64,000 bases of DNA from JAJZKE01 sp963762395 (GCA_963762395.1 CAVXKL010000004.1:266831-330830); one strand, 5' to 3'; positions 16,485 through 26,226 are shown, numbered from the stretch's first letter. Numbers and translations: made by a program. The notes: generated by a model not told the origin, from the letters alone.

Positions 16485-16592
16485 ATATGCCAACCATAGC
16501 ATTAATAACTAGACCGAACATCAAGCCGCTAATGGCATAAGGTCTTTAGCTAAACACTTTAACTAAAGAGGTATTTACACTAAGATTAATGA

Positions 16593-17639
16593 ATGGCAAA
16601 AAAGGTTTACGTCGGCATGTCCGGCGGCGTAGATAGTTCTCTGTCTGCTGCTTTATTAACAGAACGTGGCTATAACGTCACGGGCGTCTACATGAAAAAC
16701 TGGACTCAAGACATCCCAGGTTTTGTCTGCCCTTGGAAGGAAGACTATGAAGACGCCAAAAGGGTAGCCGTTGTACTAGATATCCCTTTCAAGGTTTATG
16801 ACTTTGAAAAACAATATCGAAATAAAGTAGTTAATTATTTAATTGACGGGTACAAGAAAGGCATTACACCAAACCCAGACATCATCTGTAACCAGGAGAT
16901 TAAGTTTAAATTATTTCTTGAAACTGCCTTAAGTGACGGAGCTGATTTAATCGCCACCGGCCACTATGCCAGGGTAGAGAAGGGGCACCTTCTAAAAGCC
17001 GTAGATCCCCTAAAAGACCAAACCTACTTCCTTTATAGGATGCCAACCGAATCATTAAATAGAGTATTAATGCCAATAGGCAGTATGCTGAAGACAGACG
17101 TTAGAAATGAAGCCAAGAAACGAAATCTGCCGACAGCCGCTAAAAAAGACAGCCAAGGAATATGCTTTATTGGCGAGGTGGGCATAAAAGAGTTCTTAAC
17201 ACACGAACTAGGACCGCAGCCTCCCGGAGATATTATTGATGAACAGGGAAGAGTTATTGGCCGTCATGACGGGGTAATATTTTATACTATTGGCCAAAGA
17301 CACGGGCTTAATATTGGCAGCGGTCTTCCCTACTATGTAACAGGTAAAAATATATCTAAGAATCAAATTTATGTTACCACCGTTCTTAATGACGCTAATC
17401 TTTGGAAAAGTAACATTAAACTAACTCAGTTTCACTGGACCTGTCCTGACTTTAAATTAGATCAAAAACCCCTTGAAGCTATCACTCGCTACCGCTCTAA
17501 GCCAGTGAAAGCAACCCTTAAAGTATCAGCGAGAACAGCCAAACTTACTCTTAATGAACCGGCCAGAGCCGTAACACCCGGCCAATCGGCAGTTATATAT
17601 TCCAAAGACTTGGTAATTGGTGGAGGTATTATTGTCTAG
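16593..17639 (+). CDS. mnmA: tRNA-specific 2-thiouridylase MnmA
   Basis: A 348-residue PP-loop enzyme that thiolates U34 of tRNA-Lys, -Glu and -Gln. The ATP-binding PP-loop is MSGGVDSSLSAALL (residues ~8-21). The catalytic cysteines are in PDIICNQEIKF (~95-105) and DSQGICFIGEV (~188-198), and the barrel domains follow (GRHDGVIFYTIGQRHGL). Sulfur probably comes from the cysteine desulfurase at 10.1-11.2 kb. Confidence 0.95.
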   Translation: MAKKVYVGMSGGVDSSLSAALLTERGYNVTGVYMKNWTQDIPGFVCPWKEDYEDAKRVAVVLDIPFKVYDFEKQYRNKVVNYLIDGYKKGITPNPDIICNQEIKFKLFLETALSDGADLIATGHYARVEKGHLLKAVDPLKDQTYFLYRMPTESLNRVLMPIGSMLKTDVRNEAKKRNLPTAAKKDSQGICFIGEVGIKEFLTHELGPQPPGDIIDEQGRVIGRHDGVIFYTIGQRHGLNIGSGLPYYVTGKNISKNQIYVTTVLNDANLWKSNIKLTQFHWTCPDFKLDQKPLEAITRYRSKPVKATLKVSARTAKLTLNEPARAVTPGQSAVIYSKDLVIGGGIIV

Positions 17640-17765
17640 TTTGCGTTGATATCTTTTGGATTTAATGTTAATCAAAATTATCTAAAGAACTTAGCTAGAG
17701 GGCTAGATTAGAGGATGTCAAAATTTATTCTTGATGCCCAAGAACATACTAGTAAGTTAGTGTTA

Positions 17766-18026
17766 TTAAAGAGTAGTACTTAGATGTTCTTTAATCCACA
17801 TGCGAGCAAGAGTTGTTGGGCCTATGCCTTTCTCATGGGCTATGCCACGTAATCGCTCTAAGCTCTGTGGATCGAGCCGGATGTTTAATCCCGCCGAGAG
17901 GTTCTTGCTAAAGCGAACGTTTGCCGGCTTAGATTTTTCCCATAGACTGGCCATATGAGCCTCGAACCAGGCCGCTTCTTCATCCCGATTCTTAAATTTT
18001 GGTAGCTGATTATTTCTTGCTGTCAT
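17766..18026 (-). CDS. BrnA/CopG-type antitoxin
   Basis: An 86-residue protein with the pattern of toxin-linked antitoxins. An N-terminal KFKNRDEEAAWFEAH segment resembles the CopG-antitoxin/BrnA start, and a C-terminal ribbon-helix-helix-like region contains NIRLDPQSLERLRGIA and GPTTLARMWIKEHL. AAGGAG upstream overlaps the end of the toxin frame, so the two are translated from one transcript, toxin first, as in BrnTA systems. The partner toxin is interrupted by a stop codon (see the next entry), so the antitoxin may persist alone. Confidence 0.75.
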   Translation of the reverse strand: MTARNNQLPKFKNRDEEAAWFEAHMASLWEKSKPANVRFSKNLSAGLNIRLDPQSLERLRGIAHEKGIGPTTLARMWIKEHLSTTL

Positions 18027-18031
18027 AATAC

Positions 18032-18310
18032 TTACTCCTTTCCATGCTCTTTTTCATATAGGCGACGTAACTTTCCACTGGCTGGCCAAGCCGTTATTGG
18101 ATAGTACACACCCTTTTCTTTAAGTACTAAAACTATTGCTAGTAGCTTGCCATTTCGAGTTGGACCAATGATCATTAGTCGTTCTTCGTAAGTCTCTCGT
18201 ATACTGTAGTTACCATGACAAGCTTCTTCAACTTCTTCTGGCCTTAACTTATGGCGTGCGATATGATCGCTATTTCAAGAGTCCCATACTAATCGACGAA
18301 CAACTATCAT
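18032..18310 (-). pseudogene. BrnT-like toxin interrupted by TGA at codon 12
   Basis: On the minus strand ATG 18310 opens a 93-codon frame reading MIVVRRLVWDS, TGA (18277-18275), then NSDHIARHKLRPEEVEEACHG and onward to KLRRLYEKEHGKE and TAA. The surrounding pattern WDxxNxxHIaRHxvxpeEVEE is that of BrnT ribonuclease toxins, and TGA replaces a position where a tryptophan (TGG) would be a one-base change. Everything else is intact, so the inactivation is recent or an assembly error. Because metG ends in TGA, recoding is unlikely. Confidence 0.75.
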
Positions 18311-18316
18311 ACTATC

Positions 18317-18344
18317 ATTGTAGCGCATTGTGACACAAAGTCAA
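18317..18344 (-). promoter_or_regulatory. promoter of the toxin-antitoxin pair
   Basis: Minus-strand -35 TTGACT (18344-18339), 16-base spacer and -10 TACAAT (18322-18317), which lies 6 bases before ATG 18310, so the transcript would be leaderless. Confidence 0.6.
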
Positions 18345-18430
18345 TCCATTTTTCATACACAAACATAAGTCATTGACTAGCATTTTAGATTAACCTTAGT
18401 TCACGGATCTGTTAAACTTCATCTATACAT

Positions 18431-20317
18431 ATGACAACTCAAGAAATACGTCAGGCCTACCTTAAATATTTCGTTTCCAAGGGACATAAACAAATCCCCA
18501 GAGCACTGATAGTACCCAAGGACGATCCTACTACTCTTTTTACCGGCAGTGGTATGCAGCCTTTAATTCCCTACCTGCTTGGTGAATCTCACCCTGGGGG
18601 TACTAGGCTAACAGACAGCCAAACCTGTTTAAGAGCCCAAGACATCGATGAAGTCGGCGATAACCGTCACACGACTTTCTTTGAAATGCTCGGCAACTGG
18701 AGCCTAGGAGACTATTTTAAAAAAGACCAAATCAAGTGGTACTTTGAATTTCTAACGGACGTTGTCGGTTTAGACCCGGCTAGAATATATGTCAGCTGTT
18801 TTATTGGCGATCCAGAAAATGACATACCCAAAGACCTAGAAAGCTATGAAATCTGGCAGGAAATATTTAAGTCCAAGGGGCTAGATTATGACACGGTAGA
18901 TGTTGGCACTAAAGAGAAGGGTTATGAAAAAGGAGATAACGGTGCTCGTATATCTTTTTATGGCGACAATAACTGGTGGTGCAGGACAGGTAACGCGAAA
19001 GATATGCCCACGAACGAGCCAGGCGGGCCAGACACCGAAGCTTTCTATTTATTCCCAAGCGTTAAGCATAACGAAGAGTACGGTAAATATTGCCATGTAA
19101 ACTGCGACTGCGGCCGTTTTCTTGAAATCGGCAACTCAGTCTTCATGGAATATTTAAAGATTGACAATGGTTTTAGCCACTTGCCTAAAAAGAACGTCGA
19201 CTACGGCGGTGGCCTAGAACGAATAGCCGCTGCCAGTATTGATAGCCCTGATGTATATAAAGGTAGTCTATTCTGGCCAATAATTATGAAGCTTGAAGAA
19301 CTAAGCGGCATATCATATGATGCTCAAACAACCGCCATGAGGGTTATTGCTGACCACATCAGGGGAGCTGTTTTCTTGAGTGTCGATGGTGTAACGCCCA
19401 GCAATAAAGAGCAGGGCTACGTCATGCGCCGCCTTATTAGACGAGCCGTTAGATTCAGCTTTGATCTTGGCATCGAACAGCAATTTATTGAAGAAGTAGC
19501 TAGAGTAGTCATAGATATGTATAAAGCGGACTATCCGGAGGTAATAATGAACGAAGACCGGGTAATTTCGACACTTATTAAAGAAGAGAAAATCTTTCGC
19601 CAAACACTTAAGAAAGGCTTAAGGGAGCTTAATAAGATATCTAAGAATCCGCTAGTTAAAGGTGAAGATTTATTTAGACTTTATGATACATACGGCTTTC
19701 CTCTTGAACTATCTCTCGAAGAAGTATTTAAAGAAAACATTGAGCTAGATCCTAACTGGCAAGAAGATTTCAATAAGCTATTAAAAGAACAAAGGGAACG
19801 CAGCCAGACAGCAGCTAAAGGAACCTTTAGGGGCGGCCTTGGCGGTCATACAGATATTCATAAGAAGTACCACACGGCTACACATTTAATGTATAAGGCC
19901 TTAAGACAAGTATTGGGTGATGATGTTGTCCAACATGGCAGCAATATTACCGAAGAAAGACTCCGTTTTGACTTTTCTCACCCGGACAAAATGACCACGG
20001 AACAAATTAAAGAAGTAGAAGATATTGTTAATACTCAGATAGCCAACGATTTAACCGTTACTTTTGAAGAAGTCCCGGTCAAGGCAGCTCTAGAAGAGCT
20101 TCATGCTATGGGCGCTTTCGGTGATCGCTACGGTGACAGCGTTAGGGTATATAAGATGACTAATCCAAAGACCAATGAAATATTCAGTCTTGAGATATGC
20201 GGCGGTCCTCACGTGGATCACACCAACCAGTTAGCCGAAGGCGGCAAAAAGTTTAAGATTATCAAAGAAGAATCTTCTTCAAGCGGCATTAGACGTATAA
20301 AAGCAGTCTTAATTTAG
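18431..20317 (+). CDS. alaS: alanyl-tRNA synthetase, lacking the C-Ala domain
   Basis: A 628-residue class II synthetase. The catalytic core opens with the characteristic IRQAYLKYFVSKGHK and FTGSGMQPLIPYLLG. The editing domain zinc/nucleophile motifs are HTATHLMYKALR (~487) and CGGPHVDHTNQL (~598). The protein ends soon after the editing domain, whereas E. coli AlaS continues for about 250 residues with the C-Ala domain. Aminoacylation and editing should both be possible. The next gene starts 63 bases later under its own promoter. Confidence 0.95.
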   Translation: MTTQEIRQAYLKYFVSKGHKQIPRALIVPKDDPTTLFTGSGMQPLIPYLLGESHPGGTRLTDSQTCLRAQDIDEVGDNRHTTFFEMLGNWSLGDYFKKDQIKWYFEFLTDVVGLDPARIYVSCFIGDPENDIPKDLESYEIWQEIFKSKGLDYDTVDVGTKEKGYEKGDNGARISFYGDNNWWCRTGNAKDMPTNEPGGPDTEAFYLFPSVKHNEEYGKYCHVNCDCGRFLEIGNSVFMEYLKIDNGFSHLPKKNVDYGGGLERIAAASIDSPDVYKGSLFWPIIMKLEELSGISYDAQTTAMRVIADHIRGAVFLSVDGVTPSNKEQGYVMRRLIRRAVRFSFDLGIEQQFIEEVARVVIDMYKADYPEVIMNEDRVISTLIKEEKIFRQTLKKGLRELNKISKNPLVKGEDLFRLYDTYGFPLELSLEEVFKENIELDPNWQEDFNKLLKEQRERSQTAAKGTFRGGLGGHTDIHKKYHTATHLMYKALRQVLGDDVVQHGSNITEERLRFDFSHPDKMTTEQIKEVEDIVNTQIANDLTVTFEEVPVKAALEELHAMGAFGDRYGDSVRVYKMTNPKTNEIFSLEICGGPHVDHTNQLAEGGKKFKIIKEESSSSGIRRIKAVLI

Positions 20318-20380
20318 AAAGCTATTTATCCACCAAATGTCTTCAGCAAACTCCTTAACACCTATGTTAAAATTAAGGAT

Positions 20381-21715
20381 ATGCTCGATAAACTAAAAGC
20401 TAATACTTCCACGGTAGCTAAAAAAGCCCTTCAGGGAGCTAATAAAGTTAGTTCTAGCGTTCTTAAAAAATCCAATAAGGATACAAATAAATATCTAGTT
20501 AGTCTGGATATTGGTACGGAATACATCAAAGCCTTGATTGGCAAAGCAAGTGAAGACAACCCTGGCAACATGGAAATAATCGGTGTTGGCCGTTATCACC
20601 AGAAACTAACTGACATGCAGGCTGGGGCTATATCTGATATAGCCGCTGTTGTCGAGAACTGCGATCAAGCCCTTAATGAAGCTGAAGAAGAAGCCGGCAT
20701 TAGTGTTAGGACAGCCATTATTGGCATAGCCGGTGAGCTAGTTAAAGGTACGACAACAACCGTCAAGGTAAGTCGCCTTGACAGTGTTAAGTCGATAGAT
20801 ATTCCGGAAATGGAAAAGATTATTAGCCTAGTCCAGGCTAAAGCTGAAAAGAGCGCCAAACAGCAGTTAGCCTGGGAACTGGGCGGTAAAAATGTTGATG
20901 TCCGTCTAGTTAACTCAGCGTTGGTTAGCATTGAAATTGACGGTTACCCGGTTAATAACCCGATTGGCTTCCAGGGAAGAGACGTCGTTGTTCAGCTATA
21001 TACAGCCTTTGCTCCGCTTATCCATATTGGCGCGTTGGAAAAAACAGCCCAAGAACTTGATCTGGATCTACTAGCGGTTGCAGCTGAACCATTTGCCGTC
21101 GCCCGAGCAGTAATTGGCAATGATCCAAACCAAAACCTAAGCGCTATCTTAATGGATGTTGGTGGCGGCACTACAGATATAGCAGTCGTTAATGACGGCG
21201 GTGTTCAAGGCACTAAAATGTTCGGTATTGGCGGTAGGGCATATACCCGCGGTATTGAGAAAGAACTAGGCATTACATTTGATGAAGCCGAAAAACTGAA
21301 GATTAGCCTATCTGAAGGAGACTTACCAATCCAAAAAAGACCTCAAATTGAATCTTCATTAACAAAAACAGCTGACACCTGGGTATCCGGCATAGAGCTC
21401 GCTTTAGGAGAGTTCGATAAGCTCGACCATTTGCCTCACCGCATGTTCCTTTGCGGCGGCGGCTCATCGCTAGAACTGCTCCTGGACAAACTAGAACAAT
21501 CTGATTGGTATAGGAACCTGCCCTTTACCAGAAAGCCGTCAGTTCACCACATTAAACCTAACCAGGTTTCCGGTATAATAGATAAGACAGGCAAGGTCAA
21601 TGATCATACCTTTATTACCGCCATGGGACTGCTCAGAGTTGGCCTAGATACCACCCAGTATAGTGATTCTAACGATACTATTAAGGATAAATTAGATAAG
21701 ATGTTAAGCGTATAG
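20381..21715 (+). CDS. ftsA: FtsA-like actin-fold cell division protein
   Basis: A 444-residue actin-family ATPase. The phosphate-1 motif is VSLDIGTEYIKALIG (residues ~39-53), with an SHS2-like insert in the place of FtsA domain 1C. The phosphate-2 motif is LMDVGGGTTDIAVV (~257-270) and the adenosine motif is FLCGGGSSLELL (~362). FtsA anchors FtsZ at the membrane; PilM is a relative, but no pil genes adjoin. A TAAAAT box 7 bases before ATG suggests a leaderless transcript. Neighbours (baseplate-J-like, ruvX, mltG, LysM-CHAP) point to wall growth. Confidence 0.82.
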   Translation: MLDKLKANTSTVAKKALQGANKVSSSVLKKSNKDTNKYLVSLDIGTEYIKALIGKASEDNPGNMEIIGVGRYHQKLTDMQAGAISDIAAVVENCDQALNEAEEEAGISVRTAIIGIAGELVKGTTTTVKVSRLDSVKSIDIPEMEKIISLVQAKAEKSAKQQLAWELGGKNVDVRLVNSALVSIEIDGYPVNNPIGFQGRDVVVQLYTAFAPLIHIGALEKTAQELDLDLLAVAAEPFAVARAVIGNDPNQNLSAILMDVGGGTTDIAVVNDGGVQGTKMFGIGGRAYTRGIEKELGITFDEAEKLKISLSEGDLPIQKRPQIESSLTKTADTWVSGIELALGEFDKLDHLPHRMFLCGGGSSLELLLDKLEQSDWYRNLPFTRKPSVHHIKPNQVSGIIDKTGKVNDHTFITAMGLLRVGLDTTQYSDSNDTIKDKLDKMLSV

Positions 21716-21718
21716 AAT

Positions 21719-23452
21719 ATGGCTGAAGACCCTAAAAACACCATTTATATAGATGTCGATGACGAAATAACAGGCGTCATAGACAAAGTATTAGACAACC
21801 CCAGCAAGATGGTATCTTTAGTCTTACCTAAACGAGCCTCAGTCTTCCAAAGTATCGTCAACATGAAGCTTCTGAAACGAAAAGCAGATGAATCAAATAA
21901 AGACATAGTTCTTGTTACAAGTGAAGAAAGTCTATTGCCGCTTGCTGGTGCAGTCGGACTTCACGTTGCTAAAAATCTGGCTTCAAAACCAGAAATCCCA
22001 GCTCCGCCAGTAGTTAAAGGAGAAACAGTTGAAGCCGTAGAAGATGAATCTGTTCCTAAGTTCGACAAAGAAACAGGTGAAGGCTCAGTCGATCTAAAAA
22101 ACCTAGCCCTAGATGAAATAGATAAAACGGCAAAGAAATCCAGCCCAATTGACGAAGACACTATTGAACTGGACAACACTGATGCTAACACACCAACAGA
22201 TACAGCTATGCCGGCAGCAGCTATTGCTGCCGCTGAAGCTAAAAAGAAAACCAAGAAGAACAAAGGTCTTAAGATTCCAAACTTTGAGCGCTTTAGGTTA
22301 TATGCTCTTTTAATAGGCTCCCTGCTGCTTATAATCATTGTCTTTTGGATATTAATGTTTAAGGTCTGGCCTCACGCCACCATAGATATTAAGACTAACT
22401 CCCAGAATATTAATACTAACTTAACATTTAATCTAAGCACATCAACAACAAGCCTAGATAAATCTACCAACACAGTTCCGGCCAAGCAGGTATCTGAAAC
22501 AAAGACTTACACGGCCACTGTTAATGCTACTGGTCAGCAAAATAACGGCACGCTGGCAACTGGTAATATACAATTATCCGCCGGTGCCTGTAGTTTAAAT
22601 CAGCCTGCCTCTATCCCTGCAGGAATTGGTACGCTTGCTGACAACTTAACATATATAATTCAAGACCAAGTTACGTTCGTGTCCGTTACGCAGAATCATC
22701 AGTGCACTTGGCAAGGACAGACTCAAAGTGGCAGTAACAATATACCGGTTACAGCTCAAAAAGGCGGCTCTAATTATAATGTCAACAGTGCTACTTTTAC
22801 CGTCAGTTACAGCGGCAACAACTATAGCGGAATTGGATCAGCCACTAATGGCACCGATGATATCGTCACGGTTGTCTCTCAAACGGACATTAATAACGCC
22901 GAGAACAAAGTATCTACTAATACGTCAGGTGCTAAAAATGACTTAACTAACGAACTAACAACCGGAGCCAACTTCTATCCGCTTGATGCAACTTTCGTAG
23001 CTGGTAGCCCGACCATATCACCCAATGCTTCAGCCGGCACAGCCGCTAGCAGCGTTACCGTTACCGAAACTGTTAAATACACCATGTACGGAGTTATTGA
23101 AAGCGATCTTAAGTCACTTCTAAATAGCAGTATCTTGTCCCAGGTAGGATCTAGTCAGAACATATTGAACAACGGTCTTAATAGCGCTAGTTATACAATT
23201 GGTTCAAGTCCAACGTCACTAACCATAACAACTAATGCTATCGTTGGCCCAAACCTTAATGTAAACACCTTAAAGAAAGAAGTGGTTGGTCAAAAAGCAG
23301 GTGCCATTGAATCTCTGATTAAGGCAAATTCAAACGTTTCAGGTGTGTCAGTTAACTTTAGTCCTTTCTATGTCTCACAAGCTCCCGGAACTAGTCACAT
23401 AACAATTAATATTGCCAAGCCGACTAACAGCCCAGCTAATGGATCACAGTAA
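21719..23452 (+). CDS. membrane-anchored baseplate-J-like extracellular protein
   Basis: A 577-residue protein with an N-terminal alpha/beta domain (residues ~1-85, DVDDEITGVIDKVLDNP and KDIVLVTSEESLLPLA), an acidic/alanine linker, one membrane segment (LLIGSLLLIIIVFWILMF, ~200-217) and a large serine/threonine/asparagine-rich beta domain outside. Similar CPR proteins are often annotated baseplate J/gp47 family; the outer part may be a surface or contact structure. It follows the ftsA-like gene by 3 bases and overlaps ruvX, so it belongs to the same operon. Function uncertain. Confidence 0.7.
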   Translation: MAEDPKNTIYIDVDDEITGVIDKVLDNPSKMVSLVLPKRASVFQSIVNMKLLKRKADESNKDIVLVTSEESLLPLAGAVGLHVAKNLASKPEIPAPPVVKGETVEAVEDESVPKFDKETGEGSVDLKNLALDEIDKTAKKSSPIDEDTIELDNTDANTPTDTAMPAAAIAAAEAKKKTKKNKGLKIPNFERFRLYALLIGSLLLIIIVFWILMFKVWPHATIDIKTNSQNINTNLTFNLSTSTTSLDKSTNTVPAKQVSETKTYTATVNATGQQNNGTLATGNIQLSAGACSLNQPASIPAGIGTLADNLTYIIQDQVTFVSVTQNHQCTWQGQTQSGSNNIPVTAQKGGSNYNVNSATFTVSYSGNNYSGIGSATNGTDDIVTVVSQTDINNAENKVSTNTSGAKNDLTNELTTGANFYPLDATFVAGSPTISPNASAGTAASSVTVTETVKYTMYGVIESDLKSLLNSSILSQVGSSQNILNNGLNSASYTIGSSPTSLTITTNAIVGPNLNVNTLKKEVVGQKAGAIESLIKANSNVSGVSVNFSPFYVSQAPGTSHITINIAKPTNSPANGSQ

Positions 23453-23864
23453 CAAAGATAAAGAGGGCCATATCCTGGCCTTAGATATTGGTGAAGAGAG
23501 GGTAGGTGTAGCCATCGCCAGTCTAAAAGCAAAAATAGCTTCTCCCTTAATTACCCTGCCTAATGACTCAAACTTTCTTAGCAGTCTTAAGAAAACCATA
23601 GAATCATACAACATCACTAAAATTATTGTTGGTTTGCCTCGCTCACTCAATGGTAACAACACCGATCAAACCATTAAGACGTTAGACTTTATTAATCATT
23701 TAGAAAAAGACTTAAAACAAGAAATTGTTACTCAGGACGAAGCCCTAAGTAGTATCCGAGCGGAAGAACAACTAGAAACTCGTGGTAAGATATTTGCTAA
23801 GGCAGACATAGACAAACTGGCTGCCTGTTTAATTTTAGAGGACTATTTGAATGAGCAAGTATAA
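23439..23864 (+). CDS. ruvX: RuvX/YqgF putative Holliday junction resolvase
   Basis: A 141-residue RNase H-fold nuclease. LALDIGEERVGVAIAS (family form LGiDlGxkRIGvAis) holds the first catalytic aspartate, IIVGLPRSLNGNN the second strand, and KADIDKLAACLILEDYL the closing aspartate. The frame extends upstream to 23412, but ATG 23439 gives the family's usual N terminus and a 14-base overlap with the preceding gene. The members process 16S rRNA or recombination intermediates. Confidence 0.9.
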   Translation: MDHSNKDKEGHILALDIGEERVGVAIASLKAKIASPLITLPNDSNFLSSLKKTIESYNITKIIVGLPRSLNGNNTDQTIKTLDFINHLEKDLKQEIVTQDEALSSIRAEEQLETRGKIFAKADIDKLAACLILEDYLNEQV

Positions 23865-24906
23865 GCTTGAGAAAAAGAATCACCGCTTACCACGCCGAGT
23901 GGTAATAGTCTGTCTTATCGTCATCATCGCCTTTATCGCCGGCAGTATATTTGTTAGACGTATCTATGATGTCCGCCTCAAACCAGCTTCTAGTTCATCA
24001 GTTTCACAGATAGTGACTATTAACTCCGGCAGTTCGGTCAAAAACATCGCCGATGAACTGGCCAGTGACCATTTAATCAAAAGCTCCTGGGCAATGCAGC
24101 TTTATGTCCACAGTTCTAATTTAACGGATAAACTTCAGGCTGGTACTTATGATCTAGCACCGGATGAATCAACCCAGTATATAGTTAATATATTAACGAC
24201 CGGTAAAATTGCTTCTAAGCTAGTTACAATTTTACCGGGTATTAGAATCGACCAAGTTAGAGCCGATCTAATTAATGACGGTTATAGCCCAGCCGAGGTT
24301 AGCTACGCTCTAAATCCCAGCATATATAGAAGCCTGCCGGTTATGAGTTTTGTCCCAGCCGGCAGCAGTACCCTAGAAGGTCTGCTTTGGCCAGATTCAT
24401 TTGAAAAAACATCAACTACTCCCTTAAGCCAGATAATAACTGAATCACTTAACGAAATGGGTCATCACTTAACGCCAAGCGTCCAGGCAGCCTTTGCCGG
24501 GGAAGGCTTGACAACCTACCAGGGACTAATCTTAACCTCCATTGTTAATCAGGAAGTAACCGGGGAGTCAGTTCAGGTCCAGGTTACCCAAGTATTTTTA
24601 AGCCGTCTTAAGACTGACATGCCTCTTGAATCTGACGTAACAGCTAATTACGGTGCTATTGCCGCCGGACAGATTCCTAGTTTGAGCTACGACTCGCCAT
24701 ATAACACCTTGCTTAATCCAGGGCTGCCACCAACCCCAATCAGTACCATTTCAGCCAGTTCACTTGAGGCTACAACTCATCCAGCTAACACTTCCTGGCT
24801 ATATTTCGTAACCGGAGATAACGGCGTAACCTACTTCTCAACAACCCTGCAGCAGCAGCAAGCTAATACCGCCCAGTATTGTCACAAACTCTGTTCCGAA
24901 CCCTAG
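23851..24906 (+). CDS. mltG: endolytic murein transglycosylase MltG
   Basis: A 351-residue YceG-family protein with an N-terminal membrane anchor (residues ~16-34), a LysM-like pre-domain and a catalytic domain. The catalytic glutamate lies in LTSIVNQEVTG (family form SIVExE), followed by VFLSRLKTDMPLESDVTANYG, the usual continuation. MltG cuts nascent glycan strands and sets their length. It overlaps ruvX by 14 bases, the common ruvX-mltG order. Confidence 0.92.
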   Translation: MSKYKLEKKNHRLPRRVVIVCLIVIIAFIAGSIFVRRIYDVRLKPASSSSVSQIVTINSGSSVKNIADELASDHLIKSSWAMQLYVHSSNLTDKLQAGTYDLAPDESTQYIVNILTTGKIASKLVTILPGIRIDQVRADLINDGYSPAEVSYALNPSIYRSLPVMSFVPAGSSTLEGLLWPDSFEKTSTTPLSQIITESLNEMGHHLTPSVQAAFAGEGLTTYQGLILTSIVNQEVTGESVQVQVTQVFLSRLKTDMPLESDVTANYGAIAAGQIPSLSYDSPYNTLLNPGLPPTPISTISASSLEATTHPANTSWLYFVTGDNGVTYFSTTLQQQQANTAQYCHKLCSEP

Positions 24907-24959
24907 TTGATTGACCTCTTATCTGTTAACTGATAATATATTGGTAATGTCTATAGGTA

Positions 24960-24994
24960 ATTTAGTTGATTTAACAAATCGTCGACAACTAAAT
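24960..24994. promoter_or_regulatory. spaced inverted repeat upstream of the LysM-CHAP gene
   Basis: ATTTAGTTG (24960-24968) and CAACTAAAT (24986-24994) form perfect 9-base arms 17 bases apart, 30 bases before GTG 25024. It could be an operator or a weak terminator for mltG; there is no T-run after it, which favours the former. Confidence 0.4.
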
Positions 24995-25023
24995 AGGTTA
25001 GATTAAATTTAGTCTTCAATGTA

Positions 25024-26163
25024 GTGGATATACCCTCTATTCATGATATAAACACCGCCCAGGTCAAACAAAGACTTGAAGCTAAGATAGAGCCCAGACG
25101 CCAGCAATACAATAAATGGTCGAGTAAGTTTAAAAGACGTACTGTCCAGCAAAAAACAATCAGGATCGGTTTATTATCACTGAATCTGTTAATCCTTTTA
25201 GTTATCTTTATCTTTGTTTTTCAAAAACCACTTTCTTCTTCTGGTGCCAACACTACGAACAATGTTACCCAAAATTCACTTAGCTCACTGGCACCCAACC
25301 CGCTCGACCAGTTAGCTTCAGCCAATATTGCCCTGACAGTTTCTCAAATGGCCAACTTGCCCGAAACAAACGCCATTTCCAACCAGGCAGAAAGCCAGCA
25401 AGCTGAACTAGCCATGGCTTCAACGGCAGATAATATTATTGCTAAGCCCCAGGTTACCCAAACAGCCTTAAAGTCTAGGGCAGACATATCTACATATATT
25501 GTTCAACCAGGTGATTCGGTCGCCTCTATCGCCAATAAGTTTGGTGTTACTAGTGACAGTATCTTATGGTCTAATGACCTAGATGGCAGTGTTATGGTTG
25601 GTCAAAAGCTTGTTATTCCACCAGTAAACGGTATCGTCTATACGGTTAAAAGTGGTGATACGCCAGCTTCCTTAGCCCAAAAGTTCCAGGCCAATGAAGA
25701 TCAAATTGTAGCCTATAACGATGCCGAGCTAAGCGGTCTATATACCGGCGAGCAGATAATTATCCCAAACGGTGTTGAAGCCACGGCCGAGAACACCTAT
25801 GTCGCAAGCTGGGCACCATCATACGGCTCTAATGGCTACGACTACGGTTACTGTACCTGGTACGTGGCATCAGTCATAGCCGTACCAAGCAACTGGGGCA
25901 ATGCCGCCACCTGGGCCTACTACGCTGCCCAAAGCGGCTGGGATGTAAGCTCAACGCCGACAGTTGGAGCAATTGCCCAAACAACTTATAAAGACCACGT
26001 AGCTATTGTAGAGGCCGTGAACGCTGATGGGACCATATGGATATCTGAGATGAACTCATATGGCCAAGTATCTATAACAGATTCCAAGCCAACTGGTGGC
26101 TGGGGTGTTGTTGACTGGAAGGATGTACCAGCTAGCGCTTTTCCTAACTATATCACCCACTAA
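25024..26163 (+). CDS. LysM-CHAP peptidoglycan hydrolase
   Basis: A 379-residue wall hydrolase. A membrane anchor spans residues ~48-68, followed by a linker rich in Asn, Ser and Ala. There are two LysM repeats (YIVQPGDSVASIANKFGV at ~158 and YTVKSGDTPASLAQKF at ~203) and a C-terminal CHAP domain with the cysteine in YGYCTWYVA and the histidine in YKDHVAIVEAV. CHAP domains cut peptide cross-links or the amide bond. The start is GTG 25024; no better start exists before it. Confidence 0.9.
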   Translation: MDIPSIHDINTAQVKQRLEAKIEPRRQQYNKWSSKFKRRTVQQKTIRIGLLSLNLLILLVIFIFVFQKPLSSSGANTTNNVTQNSLSSLAPNPLDQLASANIALTVSQMANLPETNAISNQAESQQAELAMASTADNIIAKPQVTQTALKSRADISTYIVQPGDSVASIANKFGVTSDSILWSNDLDGSVMVGQKLVIPPVNGIVYTVKSGDTPASLAQKFQANEDQIVAYNDAELSGLYTGEQIIIPNGVEATAENTYVASWAPSYGSNGYDYGYCTWYVASVIAVPSNWGNAATWAYYAAQSGWDVSSTPTVGAIAQTTYKDHVAIVEAVNADGTIWISEMNSYGQVSITDSKPTGGWGVVDWKDVPASAFPNYITH

Positions 26164-26226
26164 GTATGAAACTGCCTAATCCATTTACTTTGCATCTTAA
26201 GCTCTATCCTTCTAACATATATAAGA

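Noticed and set aside
18275..18277. TGA read as an amino acid (alternative genetic code)
   Set aside because: metG, ksgA and other genes with well-defined ends terminate in TGA, and no core gene contains an internal TGA.
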